From Neolentinus lepideus HHB14362 ss-1 (lineage: Eukaryota > Basidiomycota > Agaricomycetes > Gloeophyllales > Gloeophyllaceae), in contig KV425683.1 of assembly GCA_001632425.1 (NCBI GenBank), positions 1,159 through 47,569 of the forward strand: a DNA stretch of 46,411 nt, given 5' to 3'. The notes under the pieces are model-generated. The model was not told the DNA's origin. It ran no database searches and saw nothing but the letters and a program-made list of their open reading frames with translations. Each line of letters begins with the position of its first letter. The first letter of the stretch is position 1. Positions 1-11,896 of the stretch are shown here, piece by piece. The position numbers were made by a program, and so were the translations under genes.

Positions 1-153
1 CCAGGCATGCCATGCACATGCCGTGCATGTTGGCATGTTGGCTGCTTTTGGGATGGCATGCCAGTGGATTACCCATTTGGGCGAGTGCATGATCCATATA
101 AGGAAATGGCATGGGGCAGCGAAGGGTTCGCTGCCATGTTTATAGTGTTAGGA
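1..153. repeat. dispersed 153-bp repeat, copy 1 (cut by window edge)
   Basis: Nearly identical to 45066-45218. The shared block ends sharply at 'gtgttagga' in both copies, after which they differ. It is rich in GGCATG/CATGCC steps and holds a perfect hairpin (GGCAGCGAA, 3-nt loop, TTCGCTGCC). An ORF crosses it but also occurs in the other copy as a by-product, so I do not call a gene. Bases 154-401 hold no feature I recognise apart from the 3' flank of the next gene. Confidence 0.85.
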
Positions 154-401
154 CGTTATCAAAGATTCGAAGTCGAAGGAGACAAAAACGAAGTCAATAA
201 CATTGATACTGTCATGATGTCATACAAAGTATACTGTTAATGTAGGAATAATAGTGGAATTAAATAAACATACAAAACTGTAACGGCAACGGAAAGCGAT
301 GATACAGCAGTAGGCTACAGCATTGGAGAAACAACAAATGAGCTAAACCAGGATCAGCGACGACAAATTGATGTCCCATGCAACGGCTCAGATTATGTGC
401 C

Positions 402-3400
402 CTATTGATGGAGCATGGGTGGCAAGGAAAGGTGGGCTGGCAGCGGTGGCGGAATGCCAGTAGAAGCACATGCCTTACCCAGGCTTTCACGGAGATCATT
501 GCACCTCCTTTTTTGAGCTGGGAGTCGATGGCCATCAATAAACACAACTACGTATAATTGGTTATGAAGTGCCACTCACAGGGGGAGGGCCACAGAGCGT
601 TCAACACGTAAAGAGGAACCAGGAATGACTTTGCCAACTCGAGCGCATGCACTAGGGTTCGATTGCGAGTCCACAAAGATAAACACCTGATATCGAAACG
701 ACCATTAGAAGTGCTGTCCACTGCTGAAGTAGCGGTACTTACGTAGCAACTTGGTTTGCGAACCATGTTACGCCAAATGGCCTCCTTGTCAGCAAATGCC
801 CGTCAAGCTCAGAGAGGTGGTGGATGGCGACCTTGATCTGCTTCGCGAGCTGCTCTTGGTAATGCACTACAGAGAATCCAGTCAAGCACTTGGCCTAGCG
901 ATAAGACATTAGACGATCGAGACGTATGCCACTCCTCCGCGTGCTTCCGGCTAAACATCGAGTTTGTATCGCTACTCAAACCTTGTAAGCTAGACAACGT
1001 AGACGTGAGGTGTCGTTGGAACGTACATCTCAGAAGATGGCACCAACCGGCGTAAAGTGAGAGTAATGGTTAACCGCGTGCTATCCACAAAGTACGAATA
1101 TGTTAAATTGACTACCACGCAAAGATAACGTAAAGCTGAAAACTGACTTGTAAACCAACTCTCTGCACGTATGTATGAGAGCCGTGTCCATATTGCATAT
1201 GTGCCGATCAATAGCATCGGAGATTGCATCTGCTTCGCCCCATGCTTGAACAGTAAACTCGACTCGGCGGCCGTCGTCTTCTCCGACGCTTGTATCTCGT
1301 AGTACCTGGCATGCGTTCCACAGGAGCATGCAGCAGCAATGTAGAGCCCAAATAAACTCCTTCAGAGATTGACCCGTATTGTGTACAGGGCTGCGGCTGA
1401 GCACCTCACCCGGGAAAAGAAGCTTGTACTGTGGCAGATCCAATGGATCAACGGCCTAGCATAAATCAAACAACAACGCCGCTCACATTGGCTGGTTCTG
1501 TGAGGAAAAAATTCGGCTGCTTCTCCTGGTTGAACGTGCATCGCGACACGTACTCGGACGCCAGACTCAGCGCACTCCAGCACAGCCTCCTGCACTCCTC
1601 TCTCTTCACCTCCGCATCGCTCCAATTCTGCTCCCACACCGGCGTCGAGGTCCACGCGTACGTGAGCTGCTCCGCCGGATCTTCTTGCGGGCGACATAGA
1701 CACTCCTTCATGGGCGGGTATCGCGAAGAGCGGTACACAACCGGCACCGCGCCACGTACAAATGTCGACACATCCGGCTCGTGTGCATCGAGGGCAGTGA
1801 GATTCAGCGTCCGGATGATCGAGTCCAGGAAGGAGAGCGACTCAGCAAGACGCTCCGACGAGGACTGTGGGTGCGCCGATGACTCGAAGATAGCACACAA
1901 CTAATCGATGAGCATCGATCGAGTCGATCCCAGGGAAAAAGAAGCAGGGCGTCATCAGCATCATGATGAACATGCCGAAATACAGAGATTTAGGCAAGCG
2001 CACGTACCAGAGCAGCGGCAGCAAGCCCCGGATCAATCCACTGCGAGCTCCACGAGTTCTCTAGCGCATTCTGCGCAGCCTGGCGGAACCATAGCGCGCG
2101 GTTGCGGCCGCTCGCGCCCAGTTCGATCTCGCTGGCCTTGAGCAGCGTCGCGACAGCTAGCGCGGCGTAGATGAGCGCGGGCTGCATACGGCCGCGTTCC
2201 GCAGGGTCGTTCAGGGATCGGACTAAGAGGGGGACGTTGATGAAGGATAAGAGGAGGTTGGTTGTGTTGAATCTACCATCCTCTTCGTGTCAGACTTGGA
2301 CTTTCCTATTACTGTGGATGATGAGCTGGACTTACAGAAAGCTTAGATCCTCAATGATGTTCTTCGCTCTATTGGTGTAGTTCTGAAGAGTGAGCAACGT
2401 CATGGGAATATCCATCAAAGTCACACTCACGATTGATCCTGGGAGGACGAATACGTCTCTACGAGCTCATCCCACCACGTCTTACGTGAATATTCCCCTG
2501 CCGTGATCGTCGGAGACACTTTCATTTCCGCGTGCGGCGACGAGCGGTGGACACTACTGACATCCATCGCGTGCACAAGCCCTTCTGGTCCTCAACTTCG
2601 TACGAGCTCCGCCGGTACGCGTTATAGGATGGCTGCCAACACATCAATGATCGCGTCAGCGTGTCGTTATCGTAATCAGAATCGAATTCCCCAGACCAGA
2701 CCAATCGCCGCCATCAACGGTCACTTGTCATTTGTCTAGGTGACAGAACTCACCTTAACGTGATGAGACTCGGGAGAACCGACGCCCGGGACGGGCAGCT
2801 CGAGCACGGTCGGAGACGGAACGTGCAAAAGCGGATTCGTGTGCTCCATCTTGAGCGGCGGCGAACGCCGCTCGCCCGCACTTTCCTTCACGCTCGTCTC
2901 GGGCGTGCCCTCGACCTTCCTCTTCTTCTTCGGCCCGCTCTCTTCTGCAGGCCGCTTCTTGCACGACCGCTGTCTCGTGCCGGGGTGCTTATCTGGCCCG
3001 CGCCGCTTGGGCACCGGGTCGTACTCACACTCGTTCCCGCGCTTCACGCAGTTATGGCACATCGGCCGCGTCGAGTCGCACCGAATCTTGCGCCCGCGGC
3101 TATGCAAAAAGAAAAAATTACGGGATCGGTTGATGGGATGACGGGTCATTACTGTATAGCGACGTACCATTGATGGCATGCAACGACGGCCGATGAGCTC
3201 GGCTTGCGGGTCTCTCTGACCGTTGAGGTGCTCGATGCTGGCTCATCGCCCCGGAATTGGGGAGACGTAGCGGCTCGGGATGTATCCGAACTCGCAAGGG
3301 GAGCTACAGAGTGGATAAGTTTATGATATGAGCTACTATGGGGCTCTGGGAGCCGTCTATCATGGTAACTATACGAGTACTCCATGATGGCGGGGTTAGG

Positions 3401-3505
3401 TGGCGGCAAACGCGGGAGCGAGCCCGATTGGTTGAAAGACATCAGGAGTGAGCGGTCAGGTGAGGGGGGCTGTGGTCGATGAGTTGAATGGAGACTGCTG
3501 GGCAT
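402..3505 (-). CDS. Zn(II)2Cys6 fungal transcription factor, multi-exon
   Basis: Nuclear DNA-binding regulator of the fungal binuclear zinc cluster class. Exon 1 (3168-3505) joins exon 2 (from 3099) in the middle of a Cys codon and restores ACHQCRGRKIRC followed by DSTRPMCHNCVKRGNEC, a perfect C-x2-C-x6-C-x6-C-x2-C-x6-C cluster. A basic segment (KKKRKVEG) that could be a nuclear signal follows. Later exons carry the fungal-specific regulatory domain as in agaricomycete relatives: KTWWDELVETYSS near 2480, FINVPLLVRSLNDP near 2240, MQPALIYAALAVATLLKASE near 2170, EECRRLCWSA near 1590, LSLWTRNRTLVHALEL near 660. The last intron is 518-579 and the last exon 402-517 ends CASTGIPPPLP then HQ-stop. 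It looks complete. The start at 3505 is the first ATG of the open frame; an ATG at 3442 is an alternative. Target genes are unknown. Confidence 0.88.
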
Positions 3506-3689
3506 ACCTCAATTTTAAAAGACACGAGACCATTCACGCACTGAATGCGACCGTATACGGCAGCGAAATAGTCTCTCCCTGTCGTAGTCATGATCTGCAA
3601 TGCACAGGTAACGAAAAAAGAACACACCTGTTTGGGCCTCGTTCGTCGCAATACTGCTGGGACTCCATCGGAAGTCCAAGACCGTCGAG

Positions 3690-3850
3690 AGAAATGGCAG
3701 GTGGAGGACTGAGAGCATTATGCGCTATCACTAGACGGCGAGTCTCCGTGTCGATGCCGGTGGCGAACAAGAACAGTTGGGGCCCGCGGCCAGACAGCAT
3801 AGAATACAATAAACGTTTGACTATTGTATTGAGTAGCGATCGGTCTGCAA
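3690..3850. repeat. segment homologous to 13890-14050
   Basis: Shares 'cactagac..gagtc..cgtgtc..tggcgaac' and 'cagacag..at' runs with 13890-14050, and both segments end in the same 30-bp palindrome. Coding content is uncertain. The rest of 3506-4010 holds the 5' flank of the regulator gene and nothing else I recognise. Confidence 0.55.
3802..3831. repeat. 30-bp dyad (intergenic)
   Basis: Left arm GAATACAAT, 12-nt spacer, right arm ATTGTATTG. The inner arms AATACAATA/TATTGTATT are perfectly complementary. It lies about 300 bp upstream of the Zn2Cys6 gene start. Confidence 0.75.
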
Positions 3851-4013
3851 AACATCCGATGCCAGCCTAGAAAAAACTACAAGTGAGAAATAGAAAATTA
3901 AGATTATGTTCGGTCACCGAATGCCAATCCACAATCAATCAGACACCAGAAACCAAGGGAAGCAATTCAAGAAGGGCCTTGTACAACGTGGGAGACATAA
4001 ATGCCCGTAGCAT

Positions 4014-4092
4014 CGCAAGTCCCTGGCGGGGATTGAACCGCCTCTATCCGTCGACGTACGACGTTCACGTGTTATCCGTTGCACTATCCTGG
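4014..4092 (-). other. tRNA-like sequence, probably a relic
   Basis: On the minus strand there is a D-arm-like GTGCAACGGATAACAC, then an anticodon-like hairpin CGTCG/CGACG, then a T-arm-like GGCGGTTCAATCCCCGCC. The T loop would have 8 rather than 7 bases, and the 5' strand of the acceptor stem does not pair with AGGGACT. I therefore see a degenerate tRNA, perhaps an Arg type, or a mimic. Confidence 0.3.
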
Positions 4093-4166
4093 CCATCTTT
4101 CGTGCGACCATAAGGCGCTCATACACTTGACTGCGCGAGTTCGAATCCCACGCAGGCCATTGGCAC
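4086..4166 (+). other. second tRNA-like sequence, probably a relic
   Basis: On the plus strand a D-arm-like ACCATAAGGCGCTC is followed by a box-B-like GAGTTCGAATCCC, and terminal TGGCC/GGCCA can pair. The T stem has mismatches and no clear anticodon stem forms. It overlaps the tail of the minus-strand tRNA-like sequence. Confidence 0.3.
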
Positions 4167-4315
4167 TAGTAGTTCTTTAACGGTGTATACGGCATTACAT
4201 ACATCAAGGGTATGTTCGCGGAGCTGTTTTCACTTACGTCGATGCTGCTGATCTCAAGAGGTCTCCTCACAGTGGCCTGACCAGGCCACGACTTTCGAGG
4301 TGAACAAGATCTTTC

Positions 4316-5570
4316 ATGTCGAAAGTATACCACGACGTGCTCGTACCGACACTTACGGGAAGAGTACACGGGGTTGGGCGACTTTTCGTGAGTTTACCTT
4401 GGTCCTTATGTTTTGGAAGTATAACTCATCCCTACCATGGACTAGGATAGGCACAGCGCCTTCCTCTATCACATTTGCAGACTCATTCAGGGCGATGCCT
4501 GGTTCCGTCTGACAAAGGACAGCCTCGGTTGTGGTGTCACCCATCGCGTCCCTTACGACAGCCCCGTGCTCGCGAGAACCCCGTCTCCGCCCTCAATCCT
4601 GTCTTCATGTTCAAGGTACGCAGTGCCGTTGTCCATGCCGCGCTCACTGCAACGTGAGTTTCCTGTTACACACGCACTGCTCCAGTCTCACCTTTCTTCT
4701 CTCCAGAGGCCTAAATGACAAGTTTATCTACGTCGACGCCAACACCCGCTTCCAGATTCTCGAGACCATGATGGTATTCCCCCACGCCGACAACAAGCAA
4801 GACACCCCCTTTATCCCGATGAGCCTGTCCTCTCATCTCACCAGTTCCTCGACACGACCATCCCATCTGCCGCGACTTTAAGGACCGCCTCATCAAGCTC
4901 CTCTGACCCTCGCCGCCGCCGCTGCAACGCCCACCTCACCTCCCCCCACCCCAACTTGTTGCTTACCTCGTGCCGTTCGTCTGCATGGCAATCAGGCCTC
5001 TCGCGCAATTGCACGAGGACTCCAAATACGTTTTGGCTGTCAAGCCCCGTCCGGACGAGGTGAGCAACGAGTATGTGTCACTACCAACAAATCTCAACTC
5101 TTTCCAGGCTGTCGACAACAACCTTCCGTACATCGCAACCCAGATGCTGGTCTACAAAGAACAAGATTGGGTGGGTAGCGCACCCAAAGCACGAGGATGC
5201 CGCATACGGATTCAAGCACGCGGGGCGCTTCAAGAAGGCGTCGGACATGATCTTCGGGCTCGCGCTGTCACTCAGTGCGGAGACGTACCTCGCGGCGCAA
5301 GTTGACGCAGCGTGGGTCGGGCGAGGGGCGCGTGTACGGGCTGCAGTACCAGCACCACCACGAGGGAAGGGAGGGGGAGGATGGCTGCCATGGCGCCGGC
5401 GGAGCATGCGGAGGTGTGGGAGGACCTCGCGGAGAAGGCGCTGTTGGTGGCGATCGAGGAGGTGTGGGCGACGAATGGGAGGGAGGGGGGACGCAGAGTC
5501 GAGGAGGTTGTATCGACTGCGGGCAGTGATTCTGCATGGCTGCAGAGAAATAGAATGGAGAATTGACCGT
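4316..5570 (+). CDS. unrecognised multi-exon protein
   Basis: A chain of plus-strand exons that I cannot assign to a family. The first begins MSKVYHDVLVPTLTGRVHG and stops at a GTGAGT donor near 4390. After CTAG near 4445 a second reads HSAFLYHICRLIQGDAWFRL. Later segments read LNDKFIYVDANTRFQILETM (about 4710), FLDTTIPSAATL (about 4845), AVDNNLPYIATQMLVYKEQD (about 5110) and HEDAAYGFKHAGRFKKASDM (about 5200). The last open stretch, AEHAEVWEDLAEKALLVAIE, ends at a TGA near 5564. Exon joins are only partly clear and frames shift between segments, so this could be a diverged gene or an early pseudogene. The neighbours give no functional hint. A perfect 8-bp-arm palindrome (GTGGCCTG..CAGGCCAC, 4272-4289) lies just upstream. 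Confidence 0.4.
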
Positions 5571-5577
5571 TGTATTT
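5548..5577. repeat. 30-bp dyad at a gene 3' end
   Basis: Left arm AAATAGAAT, 12-nt spacer, right arm GTTGTATTT. It spans the stop codon of the plus-strand gene that ends near 5566. Confidence 0.6.
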
Positions 5578-5794
5578 TAGTTCCGTCCCACTTAAAGAAT
5601 GCTTATGCTCGTAGAAGGGGTGACTGAGGTCAGATTGGCAAGAGAGTGACTACGACAACTTCCTACTAGACTCGACGGTCTAACTACGACAACGTCCGTA
5701 AACATAGATGAGTCCGAACGAGAGCATAAGTCCATAAAGGAGGGGCATGGGATGCATAGGATGTTATACGTACGAGTGAAGAAAAGGAAAAAAT

Positions 5795-6924
5795 CTAATC
5801 GGTGTTGGCACCCTGCTCAGGGCCACGCTGGGCAGGTATATCGTCGGTATCAGCAGTCGCCTGCGCGGCCGCGGTCCTCGCAGCTGCCGCCTCAACGCGC
5901 CGGTGCTGCTTGTCCTTCAGCATACTCCTCTTCCGCTCCCTCCTCCTCTCCGCGACTTTCTTCTTCCGATCCGCCCTGTCCCGGTCACGTTGAGCGTGAA
6001 ACTCCGTCCTAGCATGACCGAGCTCGCGAACATGCTCCTCGCTTGGGACGAGGGGAGCATAGTTCTGCTCTGGGCCGGTCTTCACAGCGTCGAGGAAATG
6101 CTGCATGATGAGCGTTTTATCGTAGGGAGATATCTTGCCGAAAGCGATACCGGTAAGGTGTTCCTCAGAGATCTCCTCCGGGGCGGCCTGGCGGAATTCT
6201 TCTTTGACGAAATGGAGTCGTGCATTGGCACTCAAGCACTTGAAGTGCATCGGGACATATTTCAGGCCACAGACACCCTGGAATTGCAATTGTTAGCCTG
6301 CAACGAGAAGATCCGACTAAATAAACATACATCGACTGTTGAAGTGCTCTGCGCGCGCAGAAGGACCAGGGGGCACTTCGTGGCGGTAGAACCCGTAATC
6401 CTCTGGTTCTTAGTTGCGGCAACATTCTTGGCCTGTCGAGCTAAGAGCTTTTCTTCTTCCGACATTATAGCACCGTCTGAAACATTTATGTTTAGTAACC
6501 CGTCAGTATAAGAAAGAGGGCACTCACGGCAACCGCCCTTGCAGACGGAGTCACTGGCTGTCTCGGGATTCCAGATGACAAGGCGGGAGGGTTCCTGTTG
6601 GCGCGCCTGGTTCAGCAGCCGTTTCCTGTACCCGCAAGAACTCGGGCGGCACTGAGTCGTCTCTTCCGCGATGTTCTCGACGTGGCCACGGGCATTCTTG
6701 CCAACTCGAGCCTTGCGAACAGGCACGTCGGTTTCGGGTGCATTGACGGATATGTTCCTCTTGTACCGCCCGTAATCTGACAGCTTCTTCTTTGAGCTAG
6801 GTGCAGTGAGCTGCTTCCGAACAATGTTTCGCAACTTCGGATTTTCGCGAGGGTTGCCCACAGACCGACCGGTGCGCTCACGCGTGGACTGGGTTTTTTT
6901 GCTGGCCTTTCGAAGACGAGCCAT
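5795..6924 (-). CDS. unrecognised basic protein, two or three exons
   Basis: Starts MARLRKASKKTQSTRERTG. The 53-nt intron 6278-6330 (GTATGT to CCAG) joins SQSTVD-like exon sequence to GVCGLKYVPMHFKCLSANAR. The protein ends in a charged, probably helical segment (RADRKKKVAERRRERKRSML) and then DDIPAQRGPEQGANTD. A second probable intron lies at about 6476-6526: GTGAGT to TTTCAG, 51 nt, with a TACTAAA branch-like site. It has no stop and a length divisible by three, so spliced and retained forms would both be in frame. Spliced, the joint reads KGGCRDGAIMSEEEKLLARQ. I know no domain here. The Lys/Arg-rich ends suggest a nuclear or nucleolar protein, but this is a guess. Confidence 0.7.
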
Positions 6925-7164
6925 GTCGAGTAGAAGTAAAACACTAGAGAATTTTTTAAATGCACTAGTACCTGTCGAAAATATCGGACTGTCGAAACTG
7001 TTCAGCAGAGCATATTTAAAAACCTACGGTCAGGACCCCACTCGTCAGACGACTCAACCGAGAGTAACCGAGGGCACATCAAAGACGATGCAGCCACTCG
7101 CCAGCCGCAGAAGCTCTCGATCTTGCGCCCCAAATGCAATGGTGGATCCGAGCTCTTAGCCGAC

Positions 7165-7670
7165 GATTAGTGTTGTGCACGGCCCGGCCCGGCCCAAAAG
7201 CCGGGGATTCGGCTCGGCCTCAGATGGCTCCAGCTCAGCCAAACCTCAGGCCGAGCCGTCTATAGCGGGCCCGGCCCGGCTCCGGCCCAGGCCGCGGCCT
7301 CGAGTAAAGAAAGTAGGATAGCCTACGAGAGTGCGAAAAATGTCAGGAATCTATGTGAAGCTGTAGGCTTGGTCAAAAACATCATTTGCTCGATGGTAAT
7401 GGCTGGTTTTGCCCGATAAGAATGACCACAGCACTATATATGAATACATTATTGTGGTGTGACTCGATCACTGAATGTTCTTCAGTATCGACTTCAGCAT
7501 AGGCATGCAAATTGTCGCACTACGACTTCAGATGTGTCATGCGCATAGATTAATGAGTATATACGATCTCCGTAAGCAGTACAGCTACCGTTACAGATAG
7601 TAATCGAAGCCGCGGCCTAGTCGGCTCGGCCCGGCTGGCATGACCTCCAGGCTGGGCCCTACCGACAATA
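7165..7670. mobile_element. GC-rich palindromic transposon remnant (hAT-like end)
   Basis: TAGTGTTGTGCACGG followed by GGCCC repeats at 7166-7200 resembles the ends of hAT-type non-autonomous elements. Inverted GGCCCGGCCC / GGCTCGGCC blocks recur at 7230-7300 and 7605-7665 (CCGCGGCCTAG, CGGCTCGGCCCGG). The DNA between them is AT-rich and non-coding. No clean terminal repeat or target duplication is visible. From 6925 to 7160 and from 7670 to 8130 I see nothing else I can name. Confidence 0.35.
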
Positions 7671-8139
7671 ACCAAGGCCACAATGAAGGCGAAAAATGAT
7701 GCTGTTGCTTCAACCACAGAAGTGCCCCGTTGTGATGCTCGGATTCATATAGTAAGGCTGCTGTTTTCCCTTCGGCCGTGAGGTTGTCGATTTTGTTTGC
7801 TGCTGCCATTGCCAAGTTGTGTACGAAACCTGTAGTATCTAGCCGCAGATCCCCGCGCTCACAGAACTAGTTGACACCATCTTGCAGCCTGTTGTCCTGC
7901 CTCGCCCGAAGTCAGTGTGCATTCACACCTCATTTCCGAGACTGAACCATACTCAATCTCTTATCACAGCTCGACGAAGATGTATGAACACCCTGATCAC
8001 ACTCGCTTCAGGGCATCGTGTGCCTAACCCGGAAACAAGTGCTGTGGAGTGTTCTTTGGAATGAACACCGTAGATCCTGAGTGTTCATTTGAGTATCCAG
8101 AGTGATCGCTAGCTAACCTCTGATGCTTCCTCTCAGATG

Positions 8140-9300
8140 GGTATAGAGAACACGCACATCCTCATACAAGTGCTGGTGAACAAGCTCAAGATGATGAAGA
8201 ACGTGAATGGTCTTGTTGCCGTGACCGGCGTTGAGTTCTCACAGAATGGCTAAACCTATTACATGCATGCAGACAAGGAGGCCTTTGTCGCTGCTGGGTG
8301 AGATCGTTCAAATTGTTACCTCTGTGATTACCAACATGATACGTTGCAGCAGTTTGAAGAGTTCCCACCTGCCCAAGCATTCGGGCTTTGGCCAGCCTGC
8401 ACTCCTGCAGAAACTTGACATTCCCCTTGTCCTTGACTTGCCCGGGCTTGGTGAGCACGACTAGGAGCACTGCTTTATTGGAACAAGATGGGGTGAGAGT
8501 CGCATCTTTTACAACCTTGACCAAATTGATTTACAGAGCTTCGTGATGAACCCTCCTTGAAGACCTTGGATGTTCTTCAGGCAGCGAGACCCAGAGGTCA
8601 CTGCCGAGCACCTTGAACTTAAGTGCGCTTCACAGCAATGTTTAAACAGGTAACACAATGCTAATGCCAGGGCCCACCCAGCAAACCCACACAAGGGTTC
8701 TTCACCATGGGCATAGTGGGTTTCTGCTTCGTCCCGCTGCAGATGCTCTCGAAGTGTGCAGATGAGATCTTCAAGGCTGCCAAGGCCAAGATATGGCAGA
8801 ACATGGACAAACACCAGCCTGGCCTGCAAGCGCAGGACAAGATTCAAAGGGAGCGGTTAGATCAGCTGGCACCCAGGTGTGAAATGATACATTTCCCTGG
8901 ATTTCTGTCAAGGCCGAGTAAGTCTAAAGTTGGAGTGGAGGGTGACTGATGGAGACATTCCCAGACCTGCCGAAGGAGGGGAAGAAAGATATCATGGTGT
9001 TGTCTTTGATGAACCATTGGTTCTCGAGAGGAACGATCGTGAGTGGTTCAAGTGCCTGCTTAGGATGTGCGCACTGACCAGTCAAGACAAAAGCTCCAGG
9101 TACAGCTAGACTCATAGATATGACTGTAGCGATGGTGTACACAATCACCGAACAAGGTGCACTGTATCGTGTGATGGGTGAATTACAATCCTTGCTAACA
9201 TGTTGCCTTGTAGCTGTGGATGTCATCAAGGGGCTTGCCTGAGTTTATATGGACCGTTCGGGAGAGGCACAGACTGGAAGGACACCATCAGGAAAAAAGT
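8140..9300 (+). pseudogene. cluster of possible exons, unrecognised, decayed
   Basis: Short open blocks bordered by splice-like sites: MGIENTHILIQVLVNKLKMM from 8140, MLSKCADEIFKAAKAKIWQN near 8735, LPKEGKKDIMVLSLMNHWFS near 8965 followed by GTGAGT, and LWMSSRGLPEFIWTVRERHR near 9222 after CTTGTAG. Frames are broken by stops between blocks. The protein type is unknown to me. Bases 9300-9960 hold nothing I can support. Confidence 0.3.
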
Positions 9301-9969
9301 ATCTGAGCTGTAGCTCCGGCTTCAGATCTAAGACAACTGTAGGCGGCACAGATGTCTATGTATGTCTACAGCACACTACGGGTCTACCAGTAGCTACTCG
9401 GGCTACTGCCGGGAGATCTGAGCATAGACTTGTACTCACGTGTTGAAAATATTGGTATAAGCAAGATTAGGCTGGCAAATATGCCACTCTGATCCATTCT
9501 TACTTAGAGCATGGCTCCTTGTGAGATATTGCATCTGTCTAAGCATCTCCAGTAAGCCCTCAGATGTGGTGTGACATGATCATGTGACCATGTTAATGTC
9601 AGCGTGCATCTCTGAGTCTCTTCCACGCTCACTCAAACACCTTCCCGAGTCACTGTCAATGCATGTCGCTACCAATGGCCACGGGAATGAGGAAGTCAGA
9701 CTCAGCGATGATACCAGAATTGACAAGTTGAGCAGCTGAGCAAAGAGTCTTCACAAGCATTGAGGAAATGTCCAGGTGTGCCCACTAAGTCCTTTCAGTT
9801 TGAAAGGTCTGTTCCCATTCACGATCAATCATGTTCGTATACAGATCCTCAAGCACACCCTGCTAGTCAAGCATCTGGGTTGCTATAGCCCCTTGGGGCT
9901 GTGACATGGGACAGAGAACGACGTGCTGGGTAGATGGGCAGACATCACAGTGAGCTATTTTTTTGCTCA

Positions 9970-10495
9970 CCACTTGCCTAGGCAGATATGTCCGAGATAA
10001 TGTAAAGCCCCTGCTCAAGGCCTTGGCAATGACTATCCTGCACCACCCCGTATCCACCTACATCTACCGCTCTGTCCCCTTGCTCAGCTCTGACATCCCC
10101 GTCGAGGAAGACTACAACCCCCACCACTTCTACCCCGTCCGTCTCGGTGAGGTCTTCCAAGACTCATATGAGGTCATCGCAGAGCTCGTGTATGGCAGCA
10201 ACTCCACAGTCTGGCTTGCCTGTGACCTCCTCTGGTATGTCCCCCACATATATATCCTCTCCCTCCTATCCACCCCATCTAATCAGACCGCTGTGGCTCT
10301 TCTAGCGCTACCGCCTCAGCAGCGTCTACCCACCCACGTTGCTCAAGATGGTGGTGTGCATGTTGTGTGCACTGGATTACTTGCATACGGAGTGTCAGAT
10401 CATTCACACTGGTTTGTCCTCCCTTTCCCTGCCTCCCTCACCCACTAACCCCTGAATGTAGACATCAATCCCATGTTCTGCGTTAGCTGTCTGGA
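9970..10495 (+). pseudogene. SRPK-type protein kinase relic
   Basis: Reads VEEDYNPHHFYPVRLGEVF followed by SYEVIAELVYGSNSTVWLAC, the glycine-rich loop region of SR-protein-kinase-like enzymes (family form: YPV-x-GEVF then GYGxxSTVWLARD). After about 100 nt in another frame comes LLKMVVCMLCALDYLHTECQ then IIHT, an intron (GTTTGT to TGTAG), and DINPMFCV, the degenerate catalytic loop (family form HTDIKPDN). The loop Lys is Asn and the text stops there. The ATP-site lysine region and the whole C-lobe are missing. This is a decayed fragment, not a working kinase. Confidence 0.75.
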
Positions 10496-10499
10496 GTAT

Positions 10500-11896
10500 A
10501 GTAGATACATAAAATGTGTACTAGTAGTAGTGTACATAATAAGAATATGATTTGAGTATTCATTTGCATGCATGTCGTATCCGGAGGACCAGACTAGGAG
10601 TGAGCAGTATTCTGATGCTACCAAGCTATGGTGAGCTACATGGTGCTACTGAGTTCTGGCATCTGCCTATATATGACTAAATGCCCAGGGGGTAACTACT
10701 GGGCTATATGGCCCATATGACCTACATAAAGCTATAAAGCCAAGTCATTTTTTCCTGATGATGGGTTTATTTATATTGGAAATGTAATCCATCGTCTACA
10801 CCGTTTCTCTACTTAGATGCCAGAACATATGTTTACCTCATGTGAATAATGGAACTGACTTGGGAGATACTGTGCCACTCCACCTCCACGCACCTCGTAT
10901 GAGGTGTTCAGTATAACCCTCATGTCCGTGGTCAATGTTTCTAGACAATGATCCAGATGCTGTTGGGTATGTCAATATGTTCGGTAGTGGTGAGGAAGCC
11001 ACAACAGCACAGGATATATACCATAAGCTGGAATAGGAGCATCACTAAAGACAGCCATCAAGCCAGCGAGCACCTCTATGGAGATATCTACCATGCAACA
11101 TTCAACAGAGACATTTATGACTGACAAGCTTAACTACTTGGGTTTGGTGGTGGGAATATTACTTGGCCTTCACCGCGACACATTCAAGTATGAAGGGAGT
11201 GGCAAAGGGGTCCTGGTGTTTAGATATGTCATATTTAAATATAACAGAACATCAACTATTGTATTGAATGTTCATCCTGTCCTTGCATATGTAAATCCGT
11301 TGCCTAGTACCCAATTGTGAGTGACATCACAACAGTGATAGACCCCTCATTACAGATATCCTGGTGGTGCTGAATGAACCTCTTCATCCTCGTGATCTGG
11401 TCTGTTGAGCAAGCACCAAAGACAACCCTTCTGATTCCACGTATCTTGCTTGGGCCTGAGATCGGTCTCTATTTGGTAATATTAATGGCTATGGAAAAAA
11501 TGCTACAACATTGGATAATGGCAGGGCAGTATGACATACATGGCACCCAACTGTACCAGTACATTTTATTCTATCAACTACTCATGTTGACTATTGGCCT
11601 TGACATATGTAAAGATTCTTTTCACCTTCCATGCACTGCCAAGCTGCCAAGCCATGCTGGGTGCAGTCGGAGGAGGATGGGAGTGAGTTAATGGATGAGG
11701 ATGATGTGAGCATGGCTGCAGAGAGGATGTTGGGCAAGATTGTAAAGGAGAAGTATAATACGGACTATTATATCTTAGGTGAGTACTTGGTGAAGGATGA
11801 TAGCAAGGCACGAATGGGTTACGTAGACAAGGTCCCAGTGGGCATGAGGCTGTTTAAATCATGTTGAATGCAGAGCACCTGGTGAGCTGGGTCATT
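10500..11896. other. non-coding or decayed stretch
   Basis: AT-rich with scattered short ORFs, the longest reading SELMDEDDVSMAAERMLGKI near 11700. No family is recognisable. It may hold the lost C-lobe of the kinase relic, but no kinase motif (DFG, APE) can be found. A 30-bp dyad sits at 11237-11266. Confidence 0.4.
11237..11266. repeat. 30-bp dyad
   Basis: Left arm AAATATAAC, 12-nt spacer, right arm ATTGTATTG, in the decayed stretch downstream of the kinase relic. Confidence 0.65.

Noticed and set aside
7..240. 77-residue plus-strand ORF at the window start
   Set aside because: It runs through the 153-bp dispersed repeat and repeats in the second copy at 45042; more likely a by-product of the repeat than a gene.
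5268..5537. Pro/Ser-rich minus-strand ORF
   Set aside because: Low-complexity shadow of the G-rich 3' part of the plus-strand gene.
9863..10057. Start of the SRPK-like relic as a complete kinase gene
   Set aside because: Catalytic loop is altered, frames change and the C-lobe cannot be found.
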